Shown piece after piece: positions 16,501 through 24,440 of a stretch of 64,000 bases of DNA. A program made the position numbers and the translations under genes. A model generated the notes under the pieces. It was not told where the DNA came from, ran no database searches, and saw nothing but the letters and a program-made list of their open reading frames with translations. Source of the DNA: Heteroscillospira sp050943935 (GTDB lineage Bacteria; Bacillota; Clostridia; Oscillospirales; Oscillospiraceae). Location: assembly GCA_050943935.1 (NCBI GenBank), contig JBMNQC010000001.1, positions 222,943 through 286,942 of the forward strand, given 5' to 3'. How positions within the stretch are numbered: the stretch's first letter is position 1; each line of letters starts with the position of its first letter.

Positions 16501-17067
16501 CGGGTCGGGGTGGCTCTGCATTTTTTCGTGTAGGCTCAGGATCACGTTTTCCAGCCGTCTGTCGTCGCGGCCCGCGCCCACGGTGTCCACAAGGCTGCGG
16601 AAATTCTCATTTAAATCCTCGTAGGCCTTTTCAAGGGTGTTTTCCAGGGCGCGGCGGCGCATCTGGGATGCCCTGTCCTCGTCCAGCACCCGGAAGTCCG
16701 GGGATATGCCCAGGCTGTGGGCGTTTTCCCTCAGAACCGTGGTGCAGAAGCTGTGGATGGTGCCTATCTGCGCACGATAGCACAAATTGGCCTGACGGCG
16801 CAGGCGGCGGTTTTCCGGCTCGGCGGAGGAGCGGGCCATAAGCTCCGAGAGTATCCTGCCCCGCAGCTCCGCGGCGGCGGCGCGGGTATAGGTTATAATA
16901 AGGAAGCTGTCTATATCCCGTGGGTTTTCCCCGTCGGTGATATAGGCCATGAGCCGCTCGGTGAGCACCCGTGTCTTGCCGCTGCCCGCGGCGGCAGAGA
17001 CCAGGACGGAGCTGTCACGGCTGAATATGGCCGCCTTCTGGGACGGGGTAAATTCAATTTTCGCCAT
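13534..17067 (-). CDS. addA: AddAB helicase-nuclease subunit AddA
   Basis: A 1177-residue UvrD-type helicase with a C-terminal RecB-family nuclease, the 3-prime to 5-prime motor of the AddAB double-strand-break repair complex. The Walker A is SAAAGSGKTRVL at residues 24-35. Motif II is DEYQDVN, motif III VGDVKQSIYRFR, and motif VI lies around EEMRVLYVALTRAKERL. The nuclease core is GVIDCAIEENGE then IDYKTD. Length is normal. The ATG at 17067 has GAGGA upstream and overlaps the addB end by 14 bp. With addB it forms a two-gene operon. Confidence 0.96.
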   Translation of the reverse strand: MAKIEFTPSQKAAIFSRDSSVLVSAAAGSGKTRVLTERLMAYITDGENPRDIDSFLIITYTRAAAAELRGRILSELMARSSAEPENRRLRRQANLCYRAQIGTIHSFCTTVLRENAHSLGISPDFRVLDEDRASQMRRRALENTLEKAYEDLNENFRSLVDTVGAGRDDRRLENVILSLHEKMQSHPDPERWAMEQKRLLDMEGISDAGESPWGAYLLERAAKNVSYWARELEELILLMNGEDAPEKIRRAYSPSIEETALSLRDLERTLPLGWDKAREKLPIAFPRLGALRASPDPELSDRIKSRREACKKSMEKLNSSFAAPSAELLSAMKAMAPAMQHLLDVTLDFSHRFAAEKRRSGCVDFSDLEHLAAKLLTDEHGAPTYLAKKISQRYTEIMVDEYQDVNAVQDMLFHAVSREGKNLFMVGDVKQSIYRFRLADPGIFLDKYARFSREEQDENAPGRKILLRENFRSRACVLNAANHVFKNIMSRELGELDYDEEASLKCGAGYYPPEGEAKARLEIVELPGAGDEDSPDKTLLEARTAARRIRELIEAKTPVFAGGGARPAEYGDIVILLRSPGAVGEVYAMALAEEGIPVSEQKGGAFFTTAEVSAMISLLAVIDNPHQDVPLISALRSVFFGFTADELAQIRACRASGSFFDALRVHSQTNERSADFLKKLEELRGIAPDLPTDTLLRRVYNSIDAMAALSAMEGGERRRRNLLMLLEYAGKFEAEGFRGLFKFVAALRRMLERGEEPPMPASDGGGGVTIMSIHKSKGLEFPIVFLCDTARRFNRQDMLQPVLVHAGLGLGPKFTDRVRGIEYPTIARRAISEKMNDELLSEEMRVLYVALTRAKERLFITCAMKIPEKTIEKLRQGARSPIPPQELAGAQSMAHWLIQTALLEQDCMELCITQPEEREEIIPEAENGEVMFDEEAVQALARRLEFVYPHAASVALPSKLTATELKEAAEADTESQPLLPAENSGLFRMPELGRERALTGAEKGTATHLVMQYINFAATGSLDAVKGEISRLEREGYLSPRQAAAVDARAVLGFFSSGTGRRVLGAERVLRETPFSLLCDAGDYFEGGAGDSLLLQGVIDCAIEENGEITIIDYKTDYVNSDNLDEKVRFYAPQVRSYARAMRRLTGKSVMGMILYFLRASMAVLLDENGENKRILP

Positions 17068-20000
17068 GGTCCTCATCCTCCTCTCCCAGAGCCTCACGCA
17101 TACGCTCATAGGCCTCGCGGTTTTTCAGCTTGGTGGCAAAATTGCGCCTGTCCCTGCCCTCGCTGAAGAAGCAGGCGTCCTGATAGTCGCACCAGAGGCA
17201 GGCGTTCTCCTGCTGGCTGCGGTAGTACGGGTCGGCCTCTATGCTGCCGGCCTTCAGCTCGCGGGTCAGGCGCAGCAGGGTATCGTCCAGAAACCGGGAT
17301 ATGCAGCCCAGCTCCTCGGCGCTGGCCAGGGCGTCGCCTGTGGGCTTGCCGTTTTTAAAGGTAACGGGCAGATATTTTGTGTCCTCGCCGTGCTCCATGG
17401 CCTCAATGACCTTTTCGTCACTCAGCACCAGGCCGCTGCGGCGCTTTTCCTTGCCCCGCAGAGCCGTGAGCTGCTCGTCCGTCAGCTCGCCCTCGGCGGC
17501 AACTATGCTGTCCCGGGCGGGGACGTACAGGACGCCCGCGGGCACTATCTCGTGTCCGTAGCGCTCTTTTCCCTTCTCAGCCAGGGCGAAGAGATACAGC
17601 AGCATCTGCAGGTCCCGGCCGTAGAGCACATCGGACAGCTCAAAGCTCTTTTTGCCGGTCTTATAGTCCATCACCCGCAGATAGAGCTTGCCCTCATGGA
17701 GCCAACCGTCCACACGGTCCACCGCACCTACCAGGATAGCGTCCTCACCCACCTGCAGAGCGTCGCCGGAAAAGCTCAGCTCAAAATCAAGGGGCTGAAA
17801 ATCGGATCTGGCCAGCTCCTCCACCATATCCCACACCACGGCGCGCACCGTGTCGTTCAGGCGGCGGAAGAGATATACAAAGCGGGGACTGCGCTCCCGG
17901 AAGTCGTTTAGCTTCTCATGTACGTACTCCGCCGTGTATTTGGCGCACAGCTCGTCCACCCGCTCCCTGGTCACATCCCGGAAGGAGCTCTCCTCCCCTA
18001 TGGCGCGGGCCGTCTTTTCCAGCACATAGTGGAAAAAGCTGCCCATCTGGGGCGGGTCGAAGCCCGCGGCCTGCCGGGGACGGGCCCTGAGACCGTACTG
18101 CATGAAGTGGGCAAAGCGGCAAGAGGAAAATTTATCCACCCTGCTGGCGGACAGGCGCACCTTGTCCCCATACAGGGCGCGGACGCTGTCCTGAGACAGG
18201 CGCCCCCGCTCCGCCCGGGCGGCGGCCTGCAGGCGCTCCAGTCTCGGCTGCTCTCCGGTACGCCGAAAATATTCCAGAGCCGCGGCGCCGGACTTTGCGC
18301 CCGTGTTCATGGTCTGTGCCGCCAGCAGCCAGGCCCCGGAACGGCACCAGGAGTGCAGCTCACCGGCGTCGGCCCGGACTATGGGGATGTCAAAGAGCTT
18401 TTCGGCTCTGGTCATCACAAAGGAGGGCTGGGCCGCCGCCCCCTCGTCCCCGGTGGGGCAATAGCAGAGTGTGAGACTTACAGAGGGCAGGGTCAGGCAG
18501 TTGTATATGAGGTTCATCTCCCGGGACAGCTCCGTATCTCCCCCGCCGCCCAGGTCTATGCCCAGCTCCGTCAGCTGGCGGCGCTCCTCCGGAGAGAACA
18601 CGCCCCCCTGCTCCCTTATGCTGGGCAGGCGCTGGTCAGAGGCGCCCAGCACTATGAGGTGCTTTATGCTGCGGCGTCTCATTCTGTCCATCTCCCCCGC
18701 CGACACCCTGTCCAGGGACACGGGTATGCTGCCCACGTCGCATTGGGAGAGCATAAGGCGGTACAGGCGTCCGAACTCCTCAAGGGTCATCTCCGTGTCG
18801 CCCAGCACCTGTACGGCCTGCTCAAGTGCGTCCACGGCCACATCCCAGAGCTGCACCAGCTCCGCGGCCAAAGCCGGGTCGGAGCCGGCGCGGGCCTCAT
18901 TTGCCCGGGCCTGCAGATTTTGAGGCAGCTTCACCTCCTCAAAAAACGCCGCCACGGCCTCGGCGTGCTCCCGCAGAGTGCGGCCCTTTCCGCCCCGGAC
19001 GCGCAGGGCCTCCAGGGGGCCTATCACCCGCCGGCGCAGCCCGTTCAGTCTTGCAAGGCGCTCTGTGCTGTCCTCGTCAAATTCACGGTCGTAGCCGTCG
19101 GGGTGCTGAATCCAGTCGTTCAGCCACATGCGGCCCCGGACGGACCAGAGTATGCAGTAGTTTTCCAGCAGATCCGTCTCCTCCCTGTCCAGCCCTGCAA
19201 GGCCGGTCTTGAGGCAGGCGAACATATCCTCATATTCGTAGTTTCCGGTGGCGGCGTCCAGAGCCGCGCCCAGCATCAGGGGCAGGGGCTTCTGCATAAT
19301 GTCGCTGCGGGCCGCCACATAGAGGGGCGCCTCGTACTGCTCAAAGGCCTGCTCAAGAGCGCTGCGGTAGCTGTCGAAACCCCGAACCGCCACGGCTATA
19401 TCCCGCCAGCGGCAGCCGTTTTGAACCAGCTCCACGGCTTTGGCCGCGGCAAGCTGGCACTCCTGGGTAATGCTGTCGGCCTGCCAGAGGCTTATGGCGT
19501 TTTCGGCGTGGAAGGTCTTGTCCGTGTAGCCGAAGAGGTAGTTTTCAAAAACATCCAGCGGTCCCGCCGCCTCGCGGGAGGCGGTCACTATCTCAAGCTC
19601 CTGCCCCCGGCGCCCGGCCAGGTCCCTGAACCACAGGGCCGTCGCCTGCGAGAAGGCAAACACCTCGTTTTCCTCATACATGGAGTCCATGGTAAGGCAC
19701 AGCGTCAAATCCGTACAGCGTTTCGACAGAGCCTCTATCACCGAGCGCTCGGCGGCGGTGAAGTCCACAAAGCCGTCCAGATACACGGCCCCCAGGCGCA
19801 GCTCCGGGTGGCTGTTCAAACTCTCCGCCATGGCGTTGAGCCTGTCGCCGGGGTCAAGCTCTCCACGGGCGGTGACGGCGTCGTAGGCCGCCAGTATCAG
19901 GGAGAGGTCGTGGAGTTTGTCCCACAGAGCGCCGTTTCCGTTGAGAGCCTCGTCCCGCAGGCGCTCGGAAGTGATATTTGCGGTTTTAAGCTCGCTCACA

Positions 20001-20365
20001 GCCTGAAGCAGCACCTGCTGCAGCTCCGTGCCCCGGCGGGCGGCGCCGTATACCCGCAGACGGGTGCTCACGCTCTCCAGAGCCCGGTTCAGGGCCAGCG
20101 CCCGTCCGCTGCCGCTGAGAAACCGGCGCGTGCCGCCCACTATGTCCGCTATGCGCCGGGACAGGCGGGTGAAGCTCAGAACCTCCGCGTGCAGGCTCAT
20201 ACCGTCGCCGCAGGTGCGGCACAGCTCCCGCTCCGCCTCATGGCTGTACTGCTCCGGCACTATGAGCCGTATGCCCGTCTCGCCTTTTAGGGCGCGCTCC
20301 TTCATTTCTTCCATGACCATGGCGGTCTTGCCGCTCTTGGCCCGGCCCAGAATAAGCTTCAGCAT
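17054..20365 (-). CDS. addB: AddAB helicase-nuclease subunit AddB
   Basis: A 1103-residue subunit of AddAB. It starts LILGRAKSGKTAMVMEEM, the Walker A-like loop of AddB, and has an inactivated helicase body typical of the family. The C-terminal nuclease domain has GAVDRVDGW and VMDYKTGKKSF. The iron-sulfur cysteines are present: one in FSSCRFAHF and three in CLWCDYQDAC, the arrangement that staples the nuclease domain. AddB recognises Chi and cuts the second strand. GGGAGG precedes the ATG. Confidence 0.95.
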   Translation of the reverse strand: MLKLILGRAKSGKTAMVMEEMKERALKGETGIRLIVPEQYSHEAERELCRTCGDGMSLHAEVLSFTRLSRRIADIVGGTRRFLSGSGRALALNRALESVSTRLRVYGAARRGTELQQVLLQAVSELKTANITSERLRDEALNGNGALWDKLHDLSLILAAYDAVTARGELDPGDRLNAMAESLNSHPELRLGAVYLDGFVDFTAAERSVIEALSKRCTDLTLCLTMDSMYEENEVFAFSQATALWFRDLAGRRGQELEIVTASREAAGPLDVFENYLFGYTDKTFHAENAISLWQADSITQECQLAAAKAVELVQNGCRWRDIAVAVRGFDSYRSALEQAFEQYEAPLYVAARSDIMQKPLPLMLGAALDAATGNYEYEDMFACLKTGLAGLDREETDLLENYCILWSVRGRMWLNDWIQHPDGYDREFDEDSTERLARLNGLRRRVIGPLEALRVRGGKGRTLREHAEAVAAFFEEVKLPQNLQARANEARAGSDPALAAELVQLWDVAVDALEQAVQVLGDTEMTLEEFGRLYRLMLSQCDVGSIPVSLDRVSAGEMDRMRRRSIKHLIVLGASDQRLPSIREQGGVFSPEERRQLTELGIDLGGGGDTELSREMNLIYNCLTLPSVSLTLCYCPTGDEGAAAQPSFVMTRAEKLFDIPIVRADAGELHSWCRSGAWLLAAQTMNTGAKSGAAALEYFRRTGEQPRLERLQAAARAERGRLSQDSVRALYGDKVRLSASRVDKFSSCRFAHFMQYGLRARPRQAAGFDPPQMGSFFHYVLEKTARAIGEESSFRDVTRERVDELCAKYTAEYVHEKLNDFRERSPRFVYLFRRLNDTVRAVVWDMVEELARSDFQPLDFELSFSGDALQVGEDAILVGAVDRVDGWLHEGKLYLRVMDYKTGKKSFELSDVLYGRDLQMLLYLFALAEKGKERYGHEIVPAGVLYVPARDSIVAAEGELTDEQLTALRGKEKRRSGLVLSDEKVIEAMEHGEDTKYLPVTFKNGKPTGDALASAEELGCISRFLDDTLLRLTRELKAGSIEADPYYRSQQENACLWCDYQDACFFSEGRDRRNFATKLKNREAYERMREALGEEDEDHGEN

Positions 20366-20408
20366 AGTCTGCCTCCCATGTAGAATACGGTCATTTTACC
20401 ACATTTCA

Positions 20409-20437
20409 TTGACCTTCTCAAGCGGGCGTGTTAAACT
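20409..20437 (+). promoter_or_regulatory. Probable promoter of the gamma carbonic anhydrase gene
   Basis: TTGACC (20409-20414), a 17-bp spacer and TAAACT (20432-20437), divergent from addB. Confidence 0.6.
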
Positions 20438-20485
20438 GTGTTATAGCAAGTTTTTAGTATTATGTAAACCAACAGGAGACTGATT

Positions 20486-20968
20486 ATGAAGAAACCCAAC
20501 ATTCATCCCAGCGCCCGTGTGGCTCCCGGCGCAGTTATAGTCGGCGATGTCACTCTGGAGGAGAACGTGAACATCTGGTACAACAGCGTGCTGCGGGCCG
20601 ACTACGACAGCATACATATAGGCGCGGGCACCAATGTGCAGGACGGCTGCGTGCTGCACATAAGCCGGGACTGCCCGGTGAATATAGGCATGAACGTCAC
20701 CATTGGCCACGGCGCCATAGTCCACGGCTGCACCGTGGGCGACAACTGCCTCATAGGCATGGGCTCCATTGTGATGGACAGGGCCGTTATAGGCAAAAAC
20801 TGCATAGTGGCCGCGGGCGCCGTGGTGGTGGGCGGCACGGTCGTGCCAGACAACAGCCTGGTGATGGGCTCACCCGCCAAAGTAAAGCGCCAGACCCGCC
20901 CCGAGGAGTGGGAGAATAATCTCAGAACAGCCAAGCACTATGTGGAAACCGCAGCAGAACAATTTTAA
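20486..20968 (+). CDS. Gamma carbonic anhydrase-family protein
   Basis: A 160-residue left-handed beta-helix protein. Hexapeptide repeats cover about residues 10-130, for example VIVGDVTLEENVNIWYNSVLR and NCIVAAGAVVVGGTVVP. The three metal histidines of the family are visible: GCVLHIS, then TIGHGAIVHGC. It probably hydrates CO2 or acts as an acyl-carrier-like paralogue; these cannot be told apart here. AGGAGA precedes the ATG, and it is a single gene with its own promoter. Confidence 0.9.
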   Translation: MKKPNIHPSARVAPGAVIVGDVTLEENVNIWYNSVLRADYDSIHIGAGTNVQDGCVLHISRDCPVNIGMNVTIGHGAIVHGCTVGDNCLIGMGSIVMDRAVIGKNCIVAAGAVVVGGTVVPDNSLVMGSPAKVKRQTRPEEWENNLRTAKHYVETAAEQF

Positions 20969-21031
20969 ACATAGATTTGTTCACAATTATCGGGTAGAAT
21001 AGTAACACTATAATGAAAAGCAGGTGCATTC

Positions 21032-21721
21032 ATGTATTTTGACTACACTTACCTTGTTCTCGTCATGCCGGCGGTGCTGCTGGCCATGTGGGCAAGCGCC
21101 AGGGTAAACTCCACTTTCCGCCGTTATCAGCAGCAGCGCTCGCGGCGGCACATCAGCGGCGCCGACGCCGCACGGGCCGTGCTGGACGCCAACGGACTCT
21201 ATAACGTTCGCATAGAGCGGGTATCCGGCAAGCTCACCGACCATTACGACCCCCGCTCCAACGTAATACGCCTGTCCGACAGCGCCTATGGCGACACCTC
21301 CACCGCCGCCATAGGCGTGGCCGCCCACGAGGCGGGACACGCCATACAGTACGCCGTGGGCTACGGCCCCATACGTTTCCGGGCAGCCATCATCCCCATC
21401 ACGAACATCGGCTCCCAGCTTGCCATGCCTCTGGTGCTGCTGGGCCTGCTGCTGAATTTTCTGGACCTGGCCTATCTGGGCATAGCCTGCTTTGGCCTGT
21501 CCACAGTATTCCAGCTGGCCACCCTGCCCACGGAGTTCAACGCCAGCCGCAGGGCCCTGGCCGCCATTGAGTCCGGAAACCTGCTGGACCAGGAGGAGAT
21601 ACAGGGCGCCCGCAAGACACTCTCCGCCGCGGCCATGACCTATGTGGCCGCCCTGGCCGTGTCACTTGCCCAGCTTCTGCGCCTGCTCATAATCGTCGGC
21701 GGCAGACGCAGAGATAACTGA
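21032..21721 (+). CDS. yugP: YugP-like membrane zinc metallopeptidase
   Basis: A 229-residue protein. It has an N-terminal membrane helix (YLVLVMPAVLLAMWASARV), a soluble domain with the zinc motif AAHEAGHAIQYA near residue 100 and LPTEFNASRRAL, whose Glu is the likely third ligand, and two or three further membrane helices. The family (zinc metallopeptidase, YugP/DUF-type, related to M48) is widespread in Firmicutes but has no firmly known substrate. AGGTG precedes the ATG. Confidence 0.92.
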   Translation: MYFDYTYLVLVMPAVLLAMWASARVNSTFRRYQQQRSRRHISGADAARAVLDANGLYNVRIERVSGKLTDHYDPRSNVIRLSDSAYGDTSTAAIGVAAHEAGHAIQYAVGYGPIRFRAAIIPITNIGSQLAMPLVLLGLLLNFLDLAYLGIACFGLSTVFQLATLPTEFNASRRALAAIESGNLLDQEEIQGARKTLSAAAMTYVAALAVSLAQLLRLLIIVGGRRRDN

Positions 21722-21724
21722 AAA

Positions 21725-21757
21725 AAACTCCCTCCCCTGTCTTGGGGAGGGAGTTTT
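21725..21757. terminator. Bidirectional terminator
   Basis: A 13-14-bp stem AAACTCCCTCCCC/GGGGAGGGAGTTT with a short loop; A and T runs on the two sides suit both directions. Confidence 0.88.
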
Positions 21758-21761
21758 CGCT

Positions 21762-23300
21762 TCAGTCTGTAAAATCTATGGATGTCCTGAAGATGCGCTC
21801 TCCGTCCATGGTCACAATTTCCGCCCCGGTCTCGTCCACCCGCGCCGTATATCCCCAGAGAATACCGCCGTTCAGGCCACCCGGGTTCGTCATTGTCTTG
21901 CCGTTTTCTCCGCACAGGCTCACAGCGGAGGAGCCCCAGCGGATAAGATAGCGCTCGCCTGTGGCCGCGTCCATTACGCAGCCCACGCCGTTTTCACTAT
22001 CAGGCAGACTGGCGGTGACATTGCCTTCCATATCCAGCAGCTCACCAACTCCGTCCGCTCTTACAGCGGCGATTCTGTCATTTTCCTGAATTATCGTCGT
22101 GTAATCTCCCGGATGGAATATTGTATTTTCTCCGTCATATATCACTATGCCCTGCTCTCCCTCATGCAGGCCGCGGAATACGACTACACCGCCGTCCACG
22201 CTGAAATAGTCCGCCGGCGTACCCAGAGCATTAAGCTGTCCGTCGTACAGCACGGCGCCGTTCTCAGTATAGTCGGTTATGATTACGCCATTTTTAAGTC
22301 CGGTTATATTGGGCGATGTGAGATGAGTGACATCCAGCACCTCCTCACCTTTATCGTTCAGCAGCAGAGTGCGGCCATCTGTTGTCCAGGCGTTTATGGC
22401 TCCGTTTATGTCCATAAGATTCCGGTATTGGGGCTGAGCCACCCACTTTCCATTGGTGTCTATCAGGCCCCATAGTCCCTCTGAGCTCATAACGCAGGCC
22501 AGACCCCTGTTAAACGGCGCGGCAGAGGCGCAATAGCCGTCGAATTCATCCGAGCGCAGCACTTTGCCGTTTATATCCATGAATACGCAGCGTCCGTCCG
22601 GCAGGTTAACTCTGGCATAGCCGCAGCTCTGGGACATAAAATCATACTGAAAAGCGGCTGAATTGCGCCAGTCGCCCAGATCCGCCTCTGGCCGCAGCTC
22701 AGAGAGATTGCAGACAACATTGCCCTCGTAATCCATGATGCATGCGTTGTCTATGTCTCCTATAAAGTTGCCGTTCTCGTCATAGCGGGTATCGGCCAGA
22801 AAAATGCCGCCGTCCTGCATGGGATAGATGCCGCTGTAGAGGAAATCCGTACACCAGCTGCCGTCTGCGGCGCACAAGGCCTGCAGGCTATGCCCGTCGC
22901 CGTCCGCTGCCCGGGTAAGCACAAGAGCGCAGCTCTCCCCGTCTGTTATGGCCAAAACAGAGCTGAGCACAGGGTCCAGCACCACGCATCCGGAGTCCGT
23001 AACCAGGCCCCAGCGGTACTCGCTCCAGCCCCAGCCGTCCTGGATTCCATCTCCGATATAAGGGAGCAGACGTCCGTACTCCTCAGAGGGAGTCACGGAA
23101 TCCAGAGGTCCCGGGCTGAGCCGGGTGCCAAGAGCTTCCGGTATCTCCGGACCGGCAAGCCGGCTCCAGTCGGCGTATATGCCGCTGGGCTCGGAGAACT
23201 GAGGCGGTGGTGTGGGCGTAGGCTCCGTCAGCTGGTTTTCAGCCGGAGCACAGGCCGCCAGCATGGACAATGCGGTGATAAAGCCAAGCAGTCTTTTCAT
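21762..23300 (-). CDS. WG-repeat lipoprotein
   Basis: A 512-residue secreted lipoprotein: signal KRLLGFITALSMLAAC, then a TPTPPP linker. The body is made of WG-type repeats of about 50 residues, for example WGLIDTNGKWVAQPQY and WGWSEYRWGLVTDSGCVVLDP. The ATG at 23300 has GGGAG six bases upstream and starts one base after the stop of the PstS-like gene, so the two are one operon. WG-repeat proteins are thought to be binding scaffolds. This one probably works outside the cell with the phosphate-binding-like lipoprotein. Confidence 0.85.
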   Translation of the reverse strand: MKRLLGFITALSMLAACAPAENQLTEPTPTPPPQFSEPSGIYADWSRLAGPEIPEALGTRLSPGPLDSVTPSEEYGRLLPYIGDGIQDGWGWSEYRWGLVTDSGCVVLDPVLSSVLAITDGESCALVLTRAADGDGHSLQALCAADGSWCTDFLYSGIYPMQDGGIFLADTRYDENGNFIGDIDNACIMDYEGNVVCNLSELRPEADLGDWRNSAAFQYDFMSQSCGYARVNLPDGRCVFMDINGKVLRSDEFDGYCASAAPFNRGLACVMSSEGLWGLIDTNGKWVAQPQYRNLMDINGAINAWTTDGRTLLLNDKGEEVLDVTHLTSPNITGLKNGVIITDYTENGAVLYDGQLNALGTPADYFSVDGGVVVFRGLHEGEQGIVIYDGENTIFHPGDYTTIIQENDRIAAVRADGVGELLDMEGNVTASLPDSENGVGCVMDAATGERYLIRWGSSAVSLCGENGKTMTNPGGLNGGILWGYTARVDETGAEIVTMDGERIFRTSIDFTD

Positions 23301-23301
23301 A

Positions 23302-24225
23302 CTAAAACTCCCTGACCGACACATAGCCCAGCTCGCTCATAAGGTACTGGCCCTCCTCGGCCTGAAGCCAGTTCCACAGCCGTCTTGCTGGAGAATCCTC
23401 TGGCGCATCCTTCGCCACCACGGCGTAACCCGGAGCCAGGAAGGGATAACTGCCGCTGCGTATGGTGTCCGCCTCCGGCTGCACTCCGTCTACTGCTATT
23501 ATTTTAAGGCCGTCGGCCATCTTCATATCATTTGCGTAGTAATATACGCTGTAACCTATTGCGCCCGCGGAGCCGTCGAAGCTTTTGACCGCCTCCATAA
23601 GGCCCATCATGCTGTCCACTATGTAGTCCTTGGGTGGCTCCATCATCTCAAGGCCGTCCATTACCGTCTTTACCATTGCCGCCTGGGAGCCGGCCTCGGC
23701 GTTGCGCTGGAAGGGAATAATCTCCTCGTCGTTTCCGCCCACCTGAGACCAGTTGGTAATCTCTCCCGTGTATATTTTTCGTATCTGGTCGGCGGTGAGG
23801 CTGTCAACGGGATTGTCCGCGTTCACCACAAACACCAGAGCGTCGGTGGAGATATGCGCCATATCATACTCAAAATTCTGCTCCGCCAGCTCATCCAACA
23901 CATTCTGCGAAGGCTCTGCTACTATGAGCAGATCGCAGCCGCCGTACATGAGATTGCGGAAGGATTGACTGGTGCGGTTGAAGCTCACAAGGTCGGATAC
24001 CGAGTCGGTATCCTCTCCCAGCAGTACAGACGCCACAGCTTTTGCCATGGGCACCATGGATGTTGAGCCGTCCAGCCGCGGGAAATTTTCTCTGGTGAAT
24101 TTGAAATCATAGCTTGCCTCTGGGCTGGGTTCTGCGGAACTGCTCTCCCGCTCGGGTACGGTACCGGAGCAGCCGGTCAGCATCACAGCCGCCAGCGCAG
24201 CGGCAAGTATACCTTTAATATTCAT
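23302..24225 (-). CDS. PstS-like substrate-binding lipoprotein
   Basis: A 307-residue lipoprotein (signal ending AAVMLTGC) of the PBP-like_2 group. The phosphate-loop equivalents are RLDGSTSMVPMAKAV, FNRTSQSFRNL, and FQRNAEAGSQAAM followed by DGSAGAIGYSVYYY. The motif LTADQIRKIYTGEITNWSQVGG is diagnostic of PstS-type proteins. No pstCAB genes are adjacent, so it is not a classic Pst receptor. Its partner is the WG-repeat lipoprotein. AAAGGAGG precedes the ATG. Confidence 0.9.
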   Translation of the reverse strand: MNIKGILAAALAAVMLTGCSGTVPERESSSAEPSPEASYDFKFTRENFPRLDGSTSMVPMAKAVASVLLGEDTDSVSDLVSFNRTSQSFRNLMYGGCDLLIVAEPSQNVLDELAEQNFEYDMAHISTDALVFVVNADNPVDSLTADQIRKIYTGEITNWSQVGGNDEEIIPFQRNAEAGSQAAMVKTVMDGLEMMEPPKDYIVDSMMGLMEAVKSFDGSAGAIGYSVYYYANDMKMADGLKIIAVDGVQPEADTIRSGSYPFLAPGYAVVAKDAPEDSPARRLWNWLQAEEGQYLMSELGYVSVREF

Positions 24226-24355
24226 GTTTATACCTCCTTTGAAGTTTTATCGTTTTTTAGACGCATAGTGTAAATATTTTGTTCCCCATGGCTGGATTAT
24301 ACAAGCTTATTTCCCATAAAATGTGAACAATTTTCTAAATCTTTTTCAGTACCTC

Positions 24356-24384
24356 TTGACAATAGCTCTGTTTAGTGCTAGATT
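24356..24384 (+). promoter_or_regulatory. Sigma-A promoter of the hrcA-dnaK operon
   Basis: TTGACA (24356-24361), a 17-bp spacer and TAGATT (24379-24384). Transcription would start near 24391, within the CIRCE element. Confidence 0.85.
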
Positions 24385-24388
24385 GTTT

Positions 24389-24415
24389 TTAGCACTCAGG
24401 TAGATTGAGTGCCAG
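24389..24415. promoter_or_regulatory. CIRCE element, HrcA operator
   Basis: TTAGCACTC (24389-24397), nine bases, then GAGTGCCAG (24407-24415). The left arm is the CIRCE consensus; the right arm differs from GAGTGCTAA at two positions. It spans the predicted start site, where HrcA blocks the operon in unstressed cells. Confidence 0.95.
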
Positions 24416-24440
24416 CAAATAACAGAGGCGATTGCCAAAC

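Noticed and set aside
17918..20290. Long open frame of about 790 codons antisense to addB
   Set aside because: It lies opposite a full-length AddB with intact motifs, has no ribosome site, and its protein is a low-complexity product of GC-rich third positions.
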